A stretch of 64,000 bases of DNA, taken from assembly GCA_025093555.1 (NCBI GenBank), contig JAIWNF010000016.1, positions 496,001-560,000 of the forward strand, in the 5' to 3' direction. The position numbers and the translations under genes were made by a program. Origin of the DNA: Circinella umbellata. Lineage: Eukaryota > Mucoromycota > Mucoromycetes > Mucorales > Lichtheimiaceae. The notes under the pieces are model-generated. The model did not search any database. It was given only the letters and a program-made list of their open reading frames with translations, and was not told where the DNA came from. Of the stretch, positions 22,829-33,572 are shown piece by piece (the first letter of the stretch is position 1; each line of letters begins with the position of its first letter).

Positions 22829-23606
22829 TTATGCACTAAGTAAAGGTGTGCGTTCTGTAGACGATTCAGGTGCTTTACGGCAAATATCATGCTTACAAAT
22901 TGGACACTATTTTTTATATATATATAAAATAAGTTAAAATATACTCATGATCATTATATCCTTATTTGCATTAAGATACATAAATAAACTCGGGCTAATT
23001 ATTGGTTACTTACAAATTTCTTATGTGTTGTTAACCATGCATCCACACATGTGGTATGGAATTCATGTCGGCATGGTAACGTACGTAATGTGTCATCATC
23101 GACATAATCTTCGAGGCAAATAGCACATTCTGCATGATCTTGTAATATCTTTTCACGACGAAATTTCCGAATAGGTAACTTTGTTACAAAATCTGTTGGA
23201 GCCAGTTCATTCTTTCTTCGTTGCCGTTGTCGTAAACGCCATGTCAAATAGATGAATAACATCATAACAGCTGGTGATAATACGACTACAAGTAACATAT
23301 CTAGTAAAGGCCTATTCCCCCATATAAAAAACACATGTATTTCACATAGTCCATATAATCCACGCACACAACCCAAAAAGAAAAAAAAATATAGAAATAT
23401 ATATATATATAAACCAAAATTCATAGATATAAAAAAACATACCATTAAATAAAATGACAGACAACGAGACATACCATGTAAGCATATCATCCTTCACGAG
23501 ACGCACCAACATGGGTTCTCGGAATGATCGTGATAATTGAAGTAATGCTTGATATTGATGTTGAGCGACAAAAACACTTGGTATATGAACATCAGAAGTA
23601 TCACCT

Positions 23607-23644
<38 letters not shown>

Positions 23645-24275
23645 CTATCATTAGTATACATTTTTATTTTTTACTACATATTGATATATCAAAAAGGAAA
23701 TGGATAATTATATTTTACCTGGCGCGTACATAGTGATCCAGCCATTATAATGTTTATCTCCGACAACAGCAGCTAAGGCTCCGCTATCCTGCATTGCTCT
23801 CACTTTATCCACAAACGAACATCCACCCCGTTCAATTAACGCAACCCAATTTTCTGTCGGTGGCGTGACAGGATTACATCCAAATCGTTCTTCTTCATTT
23901 GTTGGTGGTAATAACCTTCCTTCCAACCCTTTTTCTGTAAGTCTTGGTCCAAATGCTGCTACTCGATCAATATATGTTTCATTCGTTGCCTTTTTTAGTA
24001 AATGATTTGTATAGTGAGCAACTGCTATTTTTTTTTCTTTTTTGCCAAGCATAAACTTTCATTCATACTCATTTATATTCTCTTTTCACACACTTCTTCC
24101 ATTCCTTTCATTTGCACTTAATAGCATATACTAATAATTTTAAAGGTATGTCGACAATAATATCAATAATAAGAACAAAAAGACTTACAACTACGATAAC
24201 AGCAGCATGTGTCAAATGTACAATTGTGAATAACAGTAATAGTAATGTTATGCAAACTCGCCAAGAGGCATTCAT
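22829..24275 (-). CDS. PA-TM-RING E3 ubiquitin ligase (RNF13/Goliath type)
   Basis: Membrane ubiquitin ligase of the endosome/vacuole system. Five exons (24275-24189, 24055-23719, 23604-23475, 23311-23014, 22906-22829) give 309 residues. In order: a signal peptide ([20 protein letters not shown]), a lumenal protease-associated domain with [20 protein letters not shown] and GALAAVVGD, then a transmembrane helix made across an exon join ([19 protein letters not shown]) followed by a basic stop (RLRQRQRRK). Last is a RING-H2 finger: [28 protein letters not shown]. The final CPIC pair comes only after joining the last exon, so the intron at 23013-22907 is well supported. The acceptor of exon 2 is the weakest join: its pyrimidine tract is poor and a start at a nearby AG is possible. 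Lumenal cargo recognition with cytosolic ubiquitylation is known for the family. Confidence 0.88.
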
Positions 24276-24607
24276 GATGTAAACTGTTTTTTTTATATAT
24301 TATATAAACAAGTGTAAGTTTTTTTTTTGTTGTATGGAAAAATAATAAGACAAATAGTATTATATAACACTAGTAACAATAATAATGATAATATTAAAAA
24401 GAAAAAAAAAAGAAAAAGAAAAAATAGAAGAAGAGAGAAAAAAAAAATTAACTTCAAAAGGGAGGTTTAAAAAAAAAGGAAGAGTGAAAAAATTACAGTG
24501 TAATGCTGCGTTTTGTTGTTGTTATGTATGTGTGCTTATATAAAAAATGTGTCTCGCATGTATAATATAAATATAACACATTAATGTAACCTTTTTATTA
24601 TGATTGT
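24276..24607. other. Intergenic between tandem genes
   Basis: 332 bp upstream of the RING gene and downstream of the lectin-like gene, with A-rich and T-rich runs. No gene is seen; the plus-strand ORF starting at 24600 is antisense to the last exon of the lectin-like gene. Confidence 0.55.
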
Positions 24608-25472
24608 TTATAGATCAAGCTTTTCTGTTTTGATTGCTAATTCATCTACTAATTCCCATTTATTATTATCACCTTCTTCTTTTTGGCTGATCATCCTTGG
24701 AATTTGTTCCGTATTCTATAGTTTTTTATATCCAGAAAAATTAAAAAATCAGACCTTTTTTTTTTCTTCTCTTTTATTCGGAGGAAAGGGGTGGAGAATT
24801 GGTTTGGATGGAGGGGGAGGGGGTTCTAAATTATAATATTTTTTACGGGATTATAAAAGAAACCCTTGAATCATAAAATATACACTTACTAAATTATAAT
24901 CAGGAAAAGCTTTTAAATTTAAGTATCCGTTTTGATATTGCCACTCTTGTAATCCCTGTTCTTGAGTCGTCGTAACAGATGATGCATGCGGTTGTCTTTG
25001 AGATTGAATCAAATTTTGATTTTGAACTTTGTCTGATTTTACACTTATCACTTGACTTTTTTTGTCATTAAAAAACTTCAATATATTTATATATGTATGG
25101 GGAGAGAATCACCCCATTATCTTTTTCCCACCAGATGATTTAAAAAACTCACCACAACCTGATTGTTTGTTCACAAAGAAACCCTGGTCAAAACACCATA
25201 ATTGGTTTTTCTTCTCAACTGATATTGGTCTTAATTCGATTCTTCCTCCTGGCTTATATAATTTAAGAAAAAAAAAATGACGTTTGTCCACCACCCCCCT
25301 TTTTTTTAAGTCTTTCTTGTTTTATTTTATTTTCCCGAAATTCAAACCTCATTGTTGAGAGAAGAAGAGAACAAACCTGCCATGGTGATTGAGTTACTGT
25401 CAATACATGATGTGGATGACTACTCGATTGTATATAAAACCAACCTAATGGTATTGAACTTGTCATTTTCAT
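24608..25472 (-). CDS. Small beta-trefoil (R-type) lectin-like protein
   Basis: A stand-alone carbohydrate-binding-type beta-trefoil, with no catalytic or toxin subunit present. Four exons (25472-25377, 25252-25153, 25050-24890, 24715-24608) give 154 residues, about the length of one trefoil. Repeating features: GWFYIQSSSHPHHVLTV, then PGGRIELRPI and NQLWCFDQGFFVNKQSGC, then LQEWQYQNGYLNLKAFPDY, then DNNKWELVD near the C terminus. The recurring Q/K-x-W is the trefoil core. No signal peptide is present, so it is probably cytosolic, as in related small fungal proteins. The expected third G-x-D-I-x-G-G strand is not visible, so the last exon join (24889-24716) is the least certain. A second Met at 25466 could also start it. 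It begins 81 bp after the POP5 stop on the same strand. Confidence 0.75.
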
Positions 25473-25553
25473 ATATTATTAAAACAAATTAAGCGGACGA
25501 AAAAGAAAGCGAAAATAAAAAAAAAGAAAAGGACGGAACTGAGATATTTGTTA

Positions 25554-26355
25554 TTAAGCAAAAGCTTGAATTTTTTTTATTCCTTTTTCTGAGCTTGCAA
25601 GTTTCTCAACAAAACTATATGGTTGACCTAATTTTTCGAATTTTTTTTTGTTATAAAACATGAGTAACTAGGTAACAGTAGCTCCACAGTAGCTAGACAA
25701 CAATTATCAACTTTCTATATCTAAAAAAAACCCTATTAGTTTTTTTTTTACCTTTCTTTTGTGCATCTTCTTGTTCTTGTAAATAAATATCTCGATCTCG
25801 TAAAATAGCATGTTTTTGTACTCCAATAATCGTACCTTTTTTCATCAATTAGTTAGTTACGTGTATATATGCATATATATATATATATATCCAAGAAAGA
25901 ACAAATAATATTAACTTACCAGAAACATGAAGTATTCGAAAACTATAAGGTTGATCACACACTTTCTTAATAAAGAATAGAGAAGCTAACATCATATCTG
26001 TATAATCACGCGGTACCCTTGCTATTCCAACTTTCGTTGCAGAATTGAACCATTTTACTAATATCATTTTTTTTAATTTTAATTCGAATATATTTATAAT
26101 ATCAAGTCTCTTTATTTCTATTATCCCCCTTTCCAGATAATATATTCATATAAATTTTTTTTTACCATATACACTACGAGCCATGCCTTGACCAAAATCA
26201 CCATAATCAATTGTCATTGCCGAATGAATACATTTATTTACATCATCGTCACATAGTTTTGCAGGTGTACGCGGAAATATAACTTTTTTATCATTATCAA
26301 TAATTGGATCTTGAACTAATTCAAATAAGATCCATCTTACTTTGAATCGTACCAT
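25554..26355 (-). CDS. POP5: RNase P/MRP protein subunit POP5
   Basis: Protein subunit of the nuclear RNase P and RNase MRP ribonucleoproteins, which process tRNA 5' ends and pre-rRNA. Four exons (26355-26166, 26057-25920, 25835-25752, 25627-25554) give 161 residues, normal for the family. The hallmark start MVRFKVRWILFELVQDP is followed by GDFGQGMARSVY, then VKWFNSATKVGIARVPRDY, CDQPYSFRILHVSGTI, and a helical tail IYLQEQEDAQKKGQPYSF. A run of lysine codons after GTAAAA at 25751 would give an early stop; instead the donor there joins in phase to a last exon (SFVEKLASSEKGIKK) that ends cleanly. It is divergent from the F-box gene, with 554 bp between start codons. Confidence 0.9.
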
Positions 26356-26909
26356 GACTTATGTTTTAGAAATATGATAATAGAAAAAAAAATTCAAAAA
26401 ATAATGCGTGATATTGTACTACAGCAACAAAAAAAAACCACTCAAAAAACACAGAAGTTCAGAGTCAGTTCAAATCAATTCAGTTGACTTTTTCGTTAAA
26501 GGGGTGTTTTAATAAGATGGTACCCAATATTGTCATGGTATACAGGTATCGCATCGAATTGTCCGACCCACAGAGGGATACCCTTCCCCCGATGCCACTA
26601 CTGCTACTTCACGAAGAAATATTCGTAACGCCTGGATTGTTTTTTTTTTACAATCTGCTGGCGTTAAATATACGGCATTAATGATCCAGTTATCCACACA
26701 GTTCTATATCATCTATTTGTATGACAATTGAAAAAACACAGGTCATTATGGTTACACTTATAAAGCCCCTTTCTAAGAACTCTCTTCCTTTCTTAAAGAA
26801 AAATATTTGCTCCCACTCACAACTCCAACTTTTTCTTTTACAACACTAAATCTCGTTTGGAACACCCCATTTACGCTTTTGTGCTCTAACAAAATAATAA
26901 TAATAAAAA
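26356..26909. promoter_or_regulatory. Divergent intergenic promoter region
   Basis: 554 bp separate the start codons of POP5 (minus) and the F-box gene (plus). Small ORFs here (26484-26681 plus, 26773-26964 minus) have no splice or domain support. No particular factor site is assigned. Confidence 0.5.
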
Positions 26910-29271
26910 ATGAATAATTCATTATCTTTAAGCCCGATTTTATTACTACAGAAAAAACAATCAACTTCTTACAAAACGATTGCTCAAGAAATAGATCAAG
27001 TCTTGAAGGCCATACGGAGTGACGAATGCAATGTAAAAAACTATCTTCATGCTGCCAAATTATATTCTTGTCAAGGCAAACAACGAAAGGCGATTTCTAT
27101 ACTTAAAATGTGTTTATCTTGTCTCGCTCCAAAACAAAAAGTAGACAATATGGACAGTAATATTATTCTACAACAAATGGATTTGATACAAGCTCAGTTA
27201 GTACGTCGAATCGATTTTGTTGCTCATTGTCCCTATGAAATTATATGCAATATTATTGATCGAGTAGGTCAAAATACTGCAACGGAATGTCTTAAAGTTT
27301 GCCGTACGTGGCGTCAAACATTTTTGAGTTATCCACATGTATGGCGAACCATTTATATTGGTCCCGATGAACGAAAAAAAACCTTATTCGATCAAAAGGA
27401 AATTCTTAAACTACCTTATAGTATTACAAAATACATTGAAACTCTTTATGTTTCTTCAAGCACGTATCCGGCTTGTTCACAAATGCTTATGTCACTTACT
27501 AAATACTCTTTCGATAATTTAAAAACACTTGCTATTTCAGACGAAAGTAAGTAATTTTTTTAATAACAAGGGAACAATAGTACTCGTTTTTTTTAACACA
27601 CAAACAAACTTGATGATGGAAAGGATATTGGTGTTTAACTTTATATATAAATACGTATTATTTTAAAACTATTATAATAAAGACACACGGTACACGTCGA
27701 TTGGGAATCTATTTTATTTGGCTTTACCTCATATCAGTCAAACTTTGACAGAACTAGATATAGAAGGGCGGTTCAATATTGATAGATTGCTCGAACAGGT
27801 ATTAAGTACTTGCTTAAATCTTACAGCTATCAAGCTTTCTATCCTGGACGTAGATGATAACGCCATCGCCGGAATAGAAATACCAAATACTACATTGTTG
27901 ACCAGAATTGAAATCGCTTCAGTGATAACAGTACCCACACCTATTATAAAGTCATTGTTACGTAAATCTCCCAAATGTCGGTATCTGGCACTTCGGTTCG
28001 GGCTTCCGAACGGTATCCTGAATGTACTTGGAGATTATTGCCCGGAGCTAGCAGATATACGATCACTAATTATAAGAAGAACCTACAATAACGAATTTGG
28101 CGACGATGATAATCATGATACATTGTCAAGATATATACCCAATCCAACAATGACAGTAAATTCAGTTGAACCAAAAGGTGCATTACGATGTTTACAGTTA
28201 CAGCATATTCAATCAGCAACACCCTTGAAAGATCGATTAGCAAAAAGTTCCCGTACGCTACAAGCAATATCACTTGTTATGGATCAATCAATGGATAATA
28301 CGACGATTCATGATTGGCAACCATTTTCTTCATTTACATGGTATACATTGTCATACCTTCATATATGGAATGGACATCGAGCTTTTTACCAACAGCTTCC
28401 AGCAATGTTACGTCGTTGTCCTGCATTGAAACATCTTCATTTACAAAATTCAAGAATAATTGAAGATTTCCACGAAAGAGAAGGACAGAATGACGTCGAT
28501 ATATTAAGAGATGAAATATTTCATACGATAGAACAGTTGGATCATCTTTCTGAACTAATATTGAATGGAGTTGATGTAACTGGACCAGGGTTTGAACGAT
28601 TGTTAAATACGCTACAACAAAAGAATAATAACTTTGTCCATGCGCGAACAAAAAACGATATGGAGGATATAAATACGTTTGATGGTATTGAACGAGTGAG
28701 CTTTGATGCGTTAGACGAACAGATTCTTAGTTCCGAGTTAATATCGAATGGAGCTGGTATATATAACCCAGGGTTTAAACGATTGTTTAATATGCTACAA
28801 GAAGAGAAGGCTAACTTTGTCCATACGCAAACAAAAAATGATATGGAGGATATGAATACGTTTGATGGTATTGGTCGAACGAGCAATAAAGATGATAGAG
28901 TGTTAAAGCGCTTAGGGATTCTCGATTGTAAAGGTGTTAACAGAGATATTTTATACCAAATTACAAATATCAAAAATATTGAAAGACTTACCATTTCGTG
29001 TGGGTATGATCGTACACTATCTAGAGTAAACTTCATGAATTTTATAAGTGCGGTAGTCAATAAAATGACACGATTATCGTGGCTCGAATTGGATTTTATG
29101 CATTTGTCAACATATTCTATAAAATGCATTATCAAGTGCAAGGGATTAAAGAATTTGACACTAGGAAGGAATATTCGTTATTGTAAACAAGAAAGAATGA
29201 TAAGAAAATTGCTTAGAGATAGTGATATTGAAATAGTAAATTTTAATAGTGATATTAAGTATACTCAATAA
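26910..29271 (+). CDS. F-box / leucine-rich repeat protein with internal duplication
   Basis: Probable substrate adaptor of an SCF (Skp1-cullin-F-box) ubiquitin ligase. Two exons (26910-27546 and 27683-29271) give 741 residues. The N terminus holds a short helical, TPR-like stretch (NYLHAAKLYSCQGKQRKAIS). An F-box follows at about 105-150 (VAHCPYEIICNIIDRVGQ... CLKVCRTWRQTFLSYPHVW). The rest is a long series of leucine-rich strands (LTELDIEG, LTAIKLSI, LKHLHLQNS, LSWLELDF, LKNLTLGRN). Residues encoded by about 28550-28690 recur at about 28733-28873 with a 61-codon period: GPGFERLLNTLQ...FVHARTKNDMEDINTFDGI against NPGFKRLFNMLQ...FVHTQTKNDMEDMNTFDGI. The intron has a GTAAGT donor, and exon 2 has no in-frame ATG near its start, which supports the join. 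The target substrate is unknown. Confidence 0.85.
28550..28915 (+). repeat. Tandem 183-bp coding duplication
   Basis: Two copies offset by exactly 183 bases (61 codons) within the F-box gene. The best-matched parts begin at about 28588 and 28771 (GGGTTTGAACGATTG against GGGTTTAAACGATTG). Copies differ by scattered substitutions but keep the reading frame. Confidence 0.85.
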
Positions 29272-29745
29272 TTATTTTTATCTTGTATATGTTATTATGT
29301 ATATTTTTATTGGTAATATAGAGTAGAGTCACAACATGATCATATTTTATCATAGAACAGAATGCCTTGACAAAAGGAAACAGCTTTCTTATTAATGTAG
29401 TTTGTGATTATATACATACATACAGTAAATATTTACGATAAGACAAAAAAAAAATTGAAAATTTATAGCCCAGTATATTTTAGGTGTATTACGATGCATA
29501 ACTAATAAATAAACTAATATAAACATTTAAAATATATTTTATATTAAATATATACGCTACTCCTTTCTATGTACAATTGTTTCTTTTATTAATAGCTTTT
29601 TTTTATAATTTAAATATAATGCCATCATCATCTGGCAAAAATTTTTGCAACTTCTCTTTTTTGTTTATTAGGTGTTATTACGATGACTCGTTTGTGGTGT
29701 TATAGTTTATATTATATTATATATATATATGTATTGATCCAAATT
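29272..29745. other. Intergenic between convergent genes
   Basis: 474 bp of AT-rich 3' flank shared by the F-box gene and TAF3. No gene seen. Confidence 0.6.
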
Positions 29746-32013
29746 TCATGCCTTGCAATTCTTACAGTACCACGTTTCGATATTATCCTTTTCGGCAATA
29801 CCAACACATTCACCATGATACCATACATGGCAATTATCACAGGATATCATAAAAGTTCCATAATCAACGGTTGGATTCGAACATATACATTGGACAATTT
29901 CTTGTACATCCTCTTCATCTTGTAATGCCGGTACAATAGGATGATGAGTTGCTGTTGTTGTTGTTGCTGTTACTGGTGATTGTTGTCGTTGTTGAGATGA
30001 CGTTGATACAGGCAATAATGCGGGTTTTTGTGATGGTTCTGATTGTGATGGCGGTGCAGAAGAGGATGATGGTGAAGGTGAATCATCTGTTGAGGTAATA
30101 TCAATCTTTTCATTAGCAGGTTCTGGAGGTTTTATTTTGAAACGTATCTTTGGTGTATTTAATGAAGTAGCTGACGAAGGTGTATTTTCTCCTGTTGATG
30201 CTGCTATAATGCCATCATTACCCCCGCCACTACTGCTACTACCGTTGGTCAAATTAAGTGTCAATTTAGGTAACTTTTTCTTTTCTCCAGGTCCTTTTCC
30301 TGAACTTGATTTTGAACTACTCTTTCCAGAACTAGGTTTTGTTTTCCCTGACCCTCCAGTATTTGTTCCAGCAGAAAGCGATGCAAGTGATATAGGTGTA
30401 AGATTTGAACGCTGTGAAGGAGAAGAAGGTGTGTTAGAAGAAGATGTCGAGTTTGTAGTCTCTGCTGTCATTGCAGTTGTTGGTATGGTAACTATGGTTG
30501 AAGCAGGTTGTGTTGATGATGTCGGTAAGGATGATTGGTTTTCGATAGTTGATGATGATGCTGATTGAGTGGGACCTGAGGTAGTAATATTTTCTTCAAA
30601 GGAGTGTTTACGACTATATTGACCCCCGGCTAGCGATGCTAACATTGATGTACTATTAGTGGCTCCTGTACCACCACCAGCATTATTAGTATTAGATGGA
30701 GTTGTTGATGTTTTTATGGTAACATTTTCTTGTTGATTTAATGCTGTCCCATTACTTGTTAGATTTGCAGGTGTTGGTACTGTTGCTACGTCTACCAATA
30801 AATTTGGTGAAGATAATTTCGATACCATGGCTGGTGGCGCCACACGTCGTAACAATTCTTCCAAAACACCATTAGTATTACCAAACATGGTATTTCCTGG
30901 TGCTGCTTCATCTTGAGTAAATTTTCTAAACATTTCATGATTTCCAGCTAAAACATCTCCTTGTCTCCGTCGTTGTTGATCATTATTACTAGCAAGTGAT
31001 GCCATTGCTTTCTTCATTGGTAAATTACTTAATGCAACCCTCCTTCGTTTTGATGCTGGTTGTTGTTGCTGTTGTTGTTTATTATCATTTTCTTCATTTT
31101 CATTTAATGAGAGAGCCAAGGTTGTCGCTTTATCAGTTGCTAATACAGATTCTTCAAATGGTACAACGTGCGTGAATGGATTATCTACAGGCTTCTTTCT
31201 GTGACGAACGATAATAGGTGCAGGTACAGCTGTACCAGATGAAGATTGTTGAGTAATAGATGGCATGACTTGTGGTAATGCGCGTGGTGGCGGAGTCGCG
31301 TCTTCTTTGATGGAAGACGGAAAACGCGGCATGTATGGTGGTATATAGTCTGGAAGTCCATTATTCTCCTCTTCTTGTTCTTTTTTATTATCATCCTTGG
31401 GTATAGATTCTTCCCCGTTTTCTTTTTCCTTTTCCAGCACTTCTTCTTCCTCACTTTCTAATAAAGATATTTCCTCTTCCTCCTCGACGTCCGAAGGTAT
31501 ATCTTTATATTCGTAAACTAAAGCATCGTCATAATTATTACGTCCATTCTTTACAGCACCTGCATAATTATTGACGTTTATTTTTTTTAAAAGATTCGTA
31601 AAAGATAAATAAAAAGTTTCGATTAGAACATTATCATATAAAAAAAACAAAACAAAAAACAAAACAAAAAACAAAAAATAACGACAACACGCACCTTCTA
31701 AAGTTCGACCTGGATCGGATTGTGCAGTCCAGGTTGGAGTAAGGGTTTTCCCTTCCAAGTCTAACCACTCTTTTAACGATTCTGGTGTAATGCCGAGTTC
31801 ATTAAGTCCGTCCACAACATCCCAAATATTTCCATTGGATCGACCTGCGAGTTCAGCATACGATGATGTTGTAGTAGCTAAAAGTTGAAGATATTGACTC
31901 ATAACTTCGGTTAGACTATTTGTTGGGTCGGTATGAGCAGCATCGAATCCAGCAGACTGTAAGATCTGTAACGCTGTTGTTTTCAACAACGCGTAACAGA
32001 ATTTATCCGTCAT
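29746..32013 (-). CDS. TAF3: Transcription initiation factor TFIID subunit 3 (TAF3)
   Basis: TFIID subunit that pairs by a histone fold with TAF10 and, through its PHD finger in family members, reads trimethylated H3K4. Two exons (32013-31695 and 31559-29746) give 710 residues. The N terminus (about 1-80) is a bromodomain-associated histone fold: FCYALLKTTALQILQSAGFD, then LTEVMSQYLQLLATTTSSYAE and LNELGITPESLKEW. An acidic region and the TAF3-typical LPDYIPPYMPRFP motif follow, then a long Ser/Thr/Pro-rich, low-complexity middle. At the extreme C terminus lies a PHD finger: CICSNPTVDYGTFMISCDNC, then WYHGECVGI and WYCKNCKA. The 135-nt intron (31694-31560) has GTGCGT and GCAG ends, contains no stop and is a multiple of three, so an unspliced ORF of 755 codons also exists. 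Splicing is preferred because the insert is Phe/Leu-rich and AT-biased. Confidence 0.92.
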   Translation of the reverse strand: MTDKFCYALLKTTALQILQSAGFDAAHTDPTNSLTEVMSQYLQLLATTTSSYAELAGRSNGNIWDVVDGLNELGITPESLKEWLDLEGKTLTPTWTAQSDPGRTLEGACCRYFLFFVLFFVLFFLYDNVLIETFYLSFTNLLKKINVNNYAGAVKNGRNNYDDALVYEYKDIPSDVEEEEEISLLESEEEEVLEKEKENGEESIPKDDNKKEQEEENNGLPDYIPPYMPRFPSSIKEDATPPPRALPQVMPSITQQSSSGTAVPAPIIVRHRKKPVDNPFTHVVPFEESVLATDKATTLALSLNENEENDNKQQQQQQPASKRRRVALSNLPMKKAMASLASNNDQQRRRQGDVLAGNHEMFRKFTQDEAAPGNTMFGNTNGVLEELLRRVAPPAMVSKLSSPNLLVDVATVPTPANLTSNGTALNQQENVTIKTSTTPSNTNNAGGGTGATNSTSMLASLAGGQYSRKHSFEENITTSGPTQSASSSTIENQSSLPTSSTQPASTIVTIPTTAMTAETTNSTSSSNTPSSPSQRSNLTPISLASLSAGTNTGGSGKTKPSSGKSSSKSSSGKGPGEKKKLPKLTLNLTNGSSSSGGGNDGIIAASTGENTPSSATSLNTPKIRFKIKPPEPANEKIDITSTDDSPSPSSSSAPPSQSEPSQKPALLPVSTSSQQRQQSPVTATTTTATHHPIVPALQDEEDVQEIVQCICSNPTVDYGTFMISCDNCHVWYHGECVGIAEKDNIETWYCKNCKA

Positions 32014-33572
32014 TATCTATTATTTTTTTTCTTAAAAAAAAAGGAGGAATGGAGGGGGGGTATGGATTATACAACAAAAAGCGAATAATAATAGTAATAA
32101 TAATAGAATGTCTGGTTCCAAGAGAGAGACCTCTCTCCTCTCTCTCTCTCTCTCTCGAAAATTAGGAAAGTGTTTTTTTTTTCACCAACAAAATCAAATC
32201 CCGAAACGTTTTTTTTTTTTTCGTCTTCTTTTTCACCTTTTATTATATTTTTTAAACACTTAATCAGCTAATACAGTATTTACATCATTAACTTGTATAA
32301 AAAGTTCGTTTGATTTAAAAGATGCAAATAGCATCATTGGTGGATTTTTTAAACAGTCATTATTATATGATAATATATTTCAACTAGATGACGGTTTCGA
32401 AACCATAGCATTAACATATTATATGGGTACCAGCCTTATTTTTTTTTTTGAGATCTTTTACAAAAACTTCAATACCTGATATAACGTTTACTTGTGCGCG
32501 TATAGCAACATGAGCTTTATTCATGGACGCAAATTGCCTGCTTCATTACGATTTCGAGATGAACCCTCCATATTTATTTCCCTGGGTTACTATGTATATC
32601 ATTTTTATTTTAGCTAGAATGGTTGATAACGCTAAAAATATTAATATATATTAACGAAGTAGTGATAAAGGCTCTGCCCAATGGAGTTTTTTCTAACTCT
32701 GAAGATGTTGCTGAAGGAAATATCAGTAAGATAAAACTTAACTGAACAAGATCATCAATAGTTTGAAACTTTTGTTGCGAGCACTAAGTAACATTTAGGT
32801 TGTGGGGAGGTGTTACGGGCTTAACGATTAGCAGTAGACAGGAGATACCTACCCGACCTCTCCTTGAGGCCAAACTAAATAAAGAAAATTCTTCGATTAT
32901 GCAAGTGGATTATTCTTTCTTTTTGCTATTATCATACACTATTTGATCAATTGAAAAGTATACTATTTTTGCGATTGCTTTTAAATGCCCGTGATGTAAG
33001 CTACAAAGATATAAGCTCAAGGAGATGGGAATGCTTTATTAAACAGTTGGTAATATGAAATAATCTTTAATAATTATCATAATTAATTGGATTTCTATTA
33101 ACCTTTACCGAACTCTATTGGATACTTAAAATTCAAGTTTGGGACTTTTAAACAAGTTAAAAAATAAAATGAAGATGATGATGACTTTATCTCAAAAAGT
33201 GTACGCCACATTGGTTATACAACATAACACATATGACATGAACACAGAAAAAAAGACAGTAACCACAGTTTTAATCCCGAGAAGTACAAATCAAGAAATT
33301 CTTTTTAAACTTGCATTTTTCTTTTCCTTTTCTCTCCTCCTTTCCCCACTCAAATTATTTTTTACTTTACTTAGTTTTACTTTTTTATTTTTCAAAACAT
33401 ATAATATTTTACACTACTTGACAGCCTATAAAAGAAAGAGAGAGATATTTTAATTTTTTTATATAATATATATTTTTGTTGTCATATTTCTTTTGTCCGA
33501 AAAAAAACACTTCTGGAGCACATCAACTATAATAATTCATATACCAACAAAAAATTGAAACAGAACGCAAAG
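32014..33572. other. Intergenic, divergent promoters plus a possible coding relic
   Basis: 1.56 kb between TAF3 (minus) and the permease (plus). A CT tract at 32128-32155 lies near the TAF3 start. Around 32655-32735 on plus, a short open stretch reads NEVVIKALPNGVFSNSEDVA, which looks more protein-like than its surroundings but stops at once and has no partner exons. It may be a relic. The ORF at 33139-33453 is low complexity. Confidence 0.45.

Noticed and set aside
22999..23490. Unspliced 163-codon ORF as the RING protein
   Set aside because: It reads through an intron (Phe-rich stretch) and lacks the PA domain, signal peptide and last CPIC pair, all of which are recovered by splicing.
30137..30568. 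Plus-strand 143-codon ORF rich in Val/Phe/Glu
   Set aside because: Antisense to the Ser/Thr-rich low-complexity middle of TAF3.
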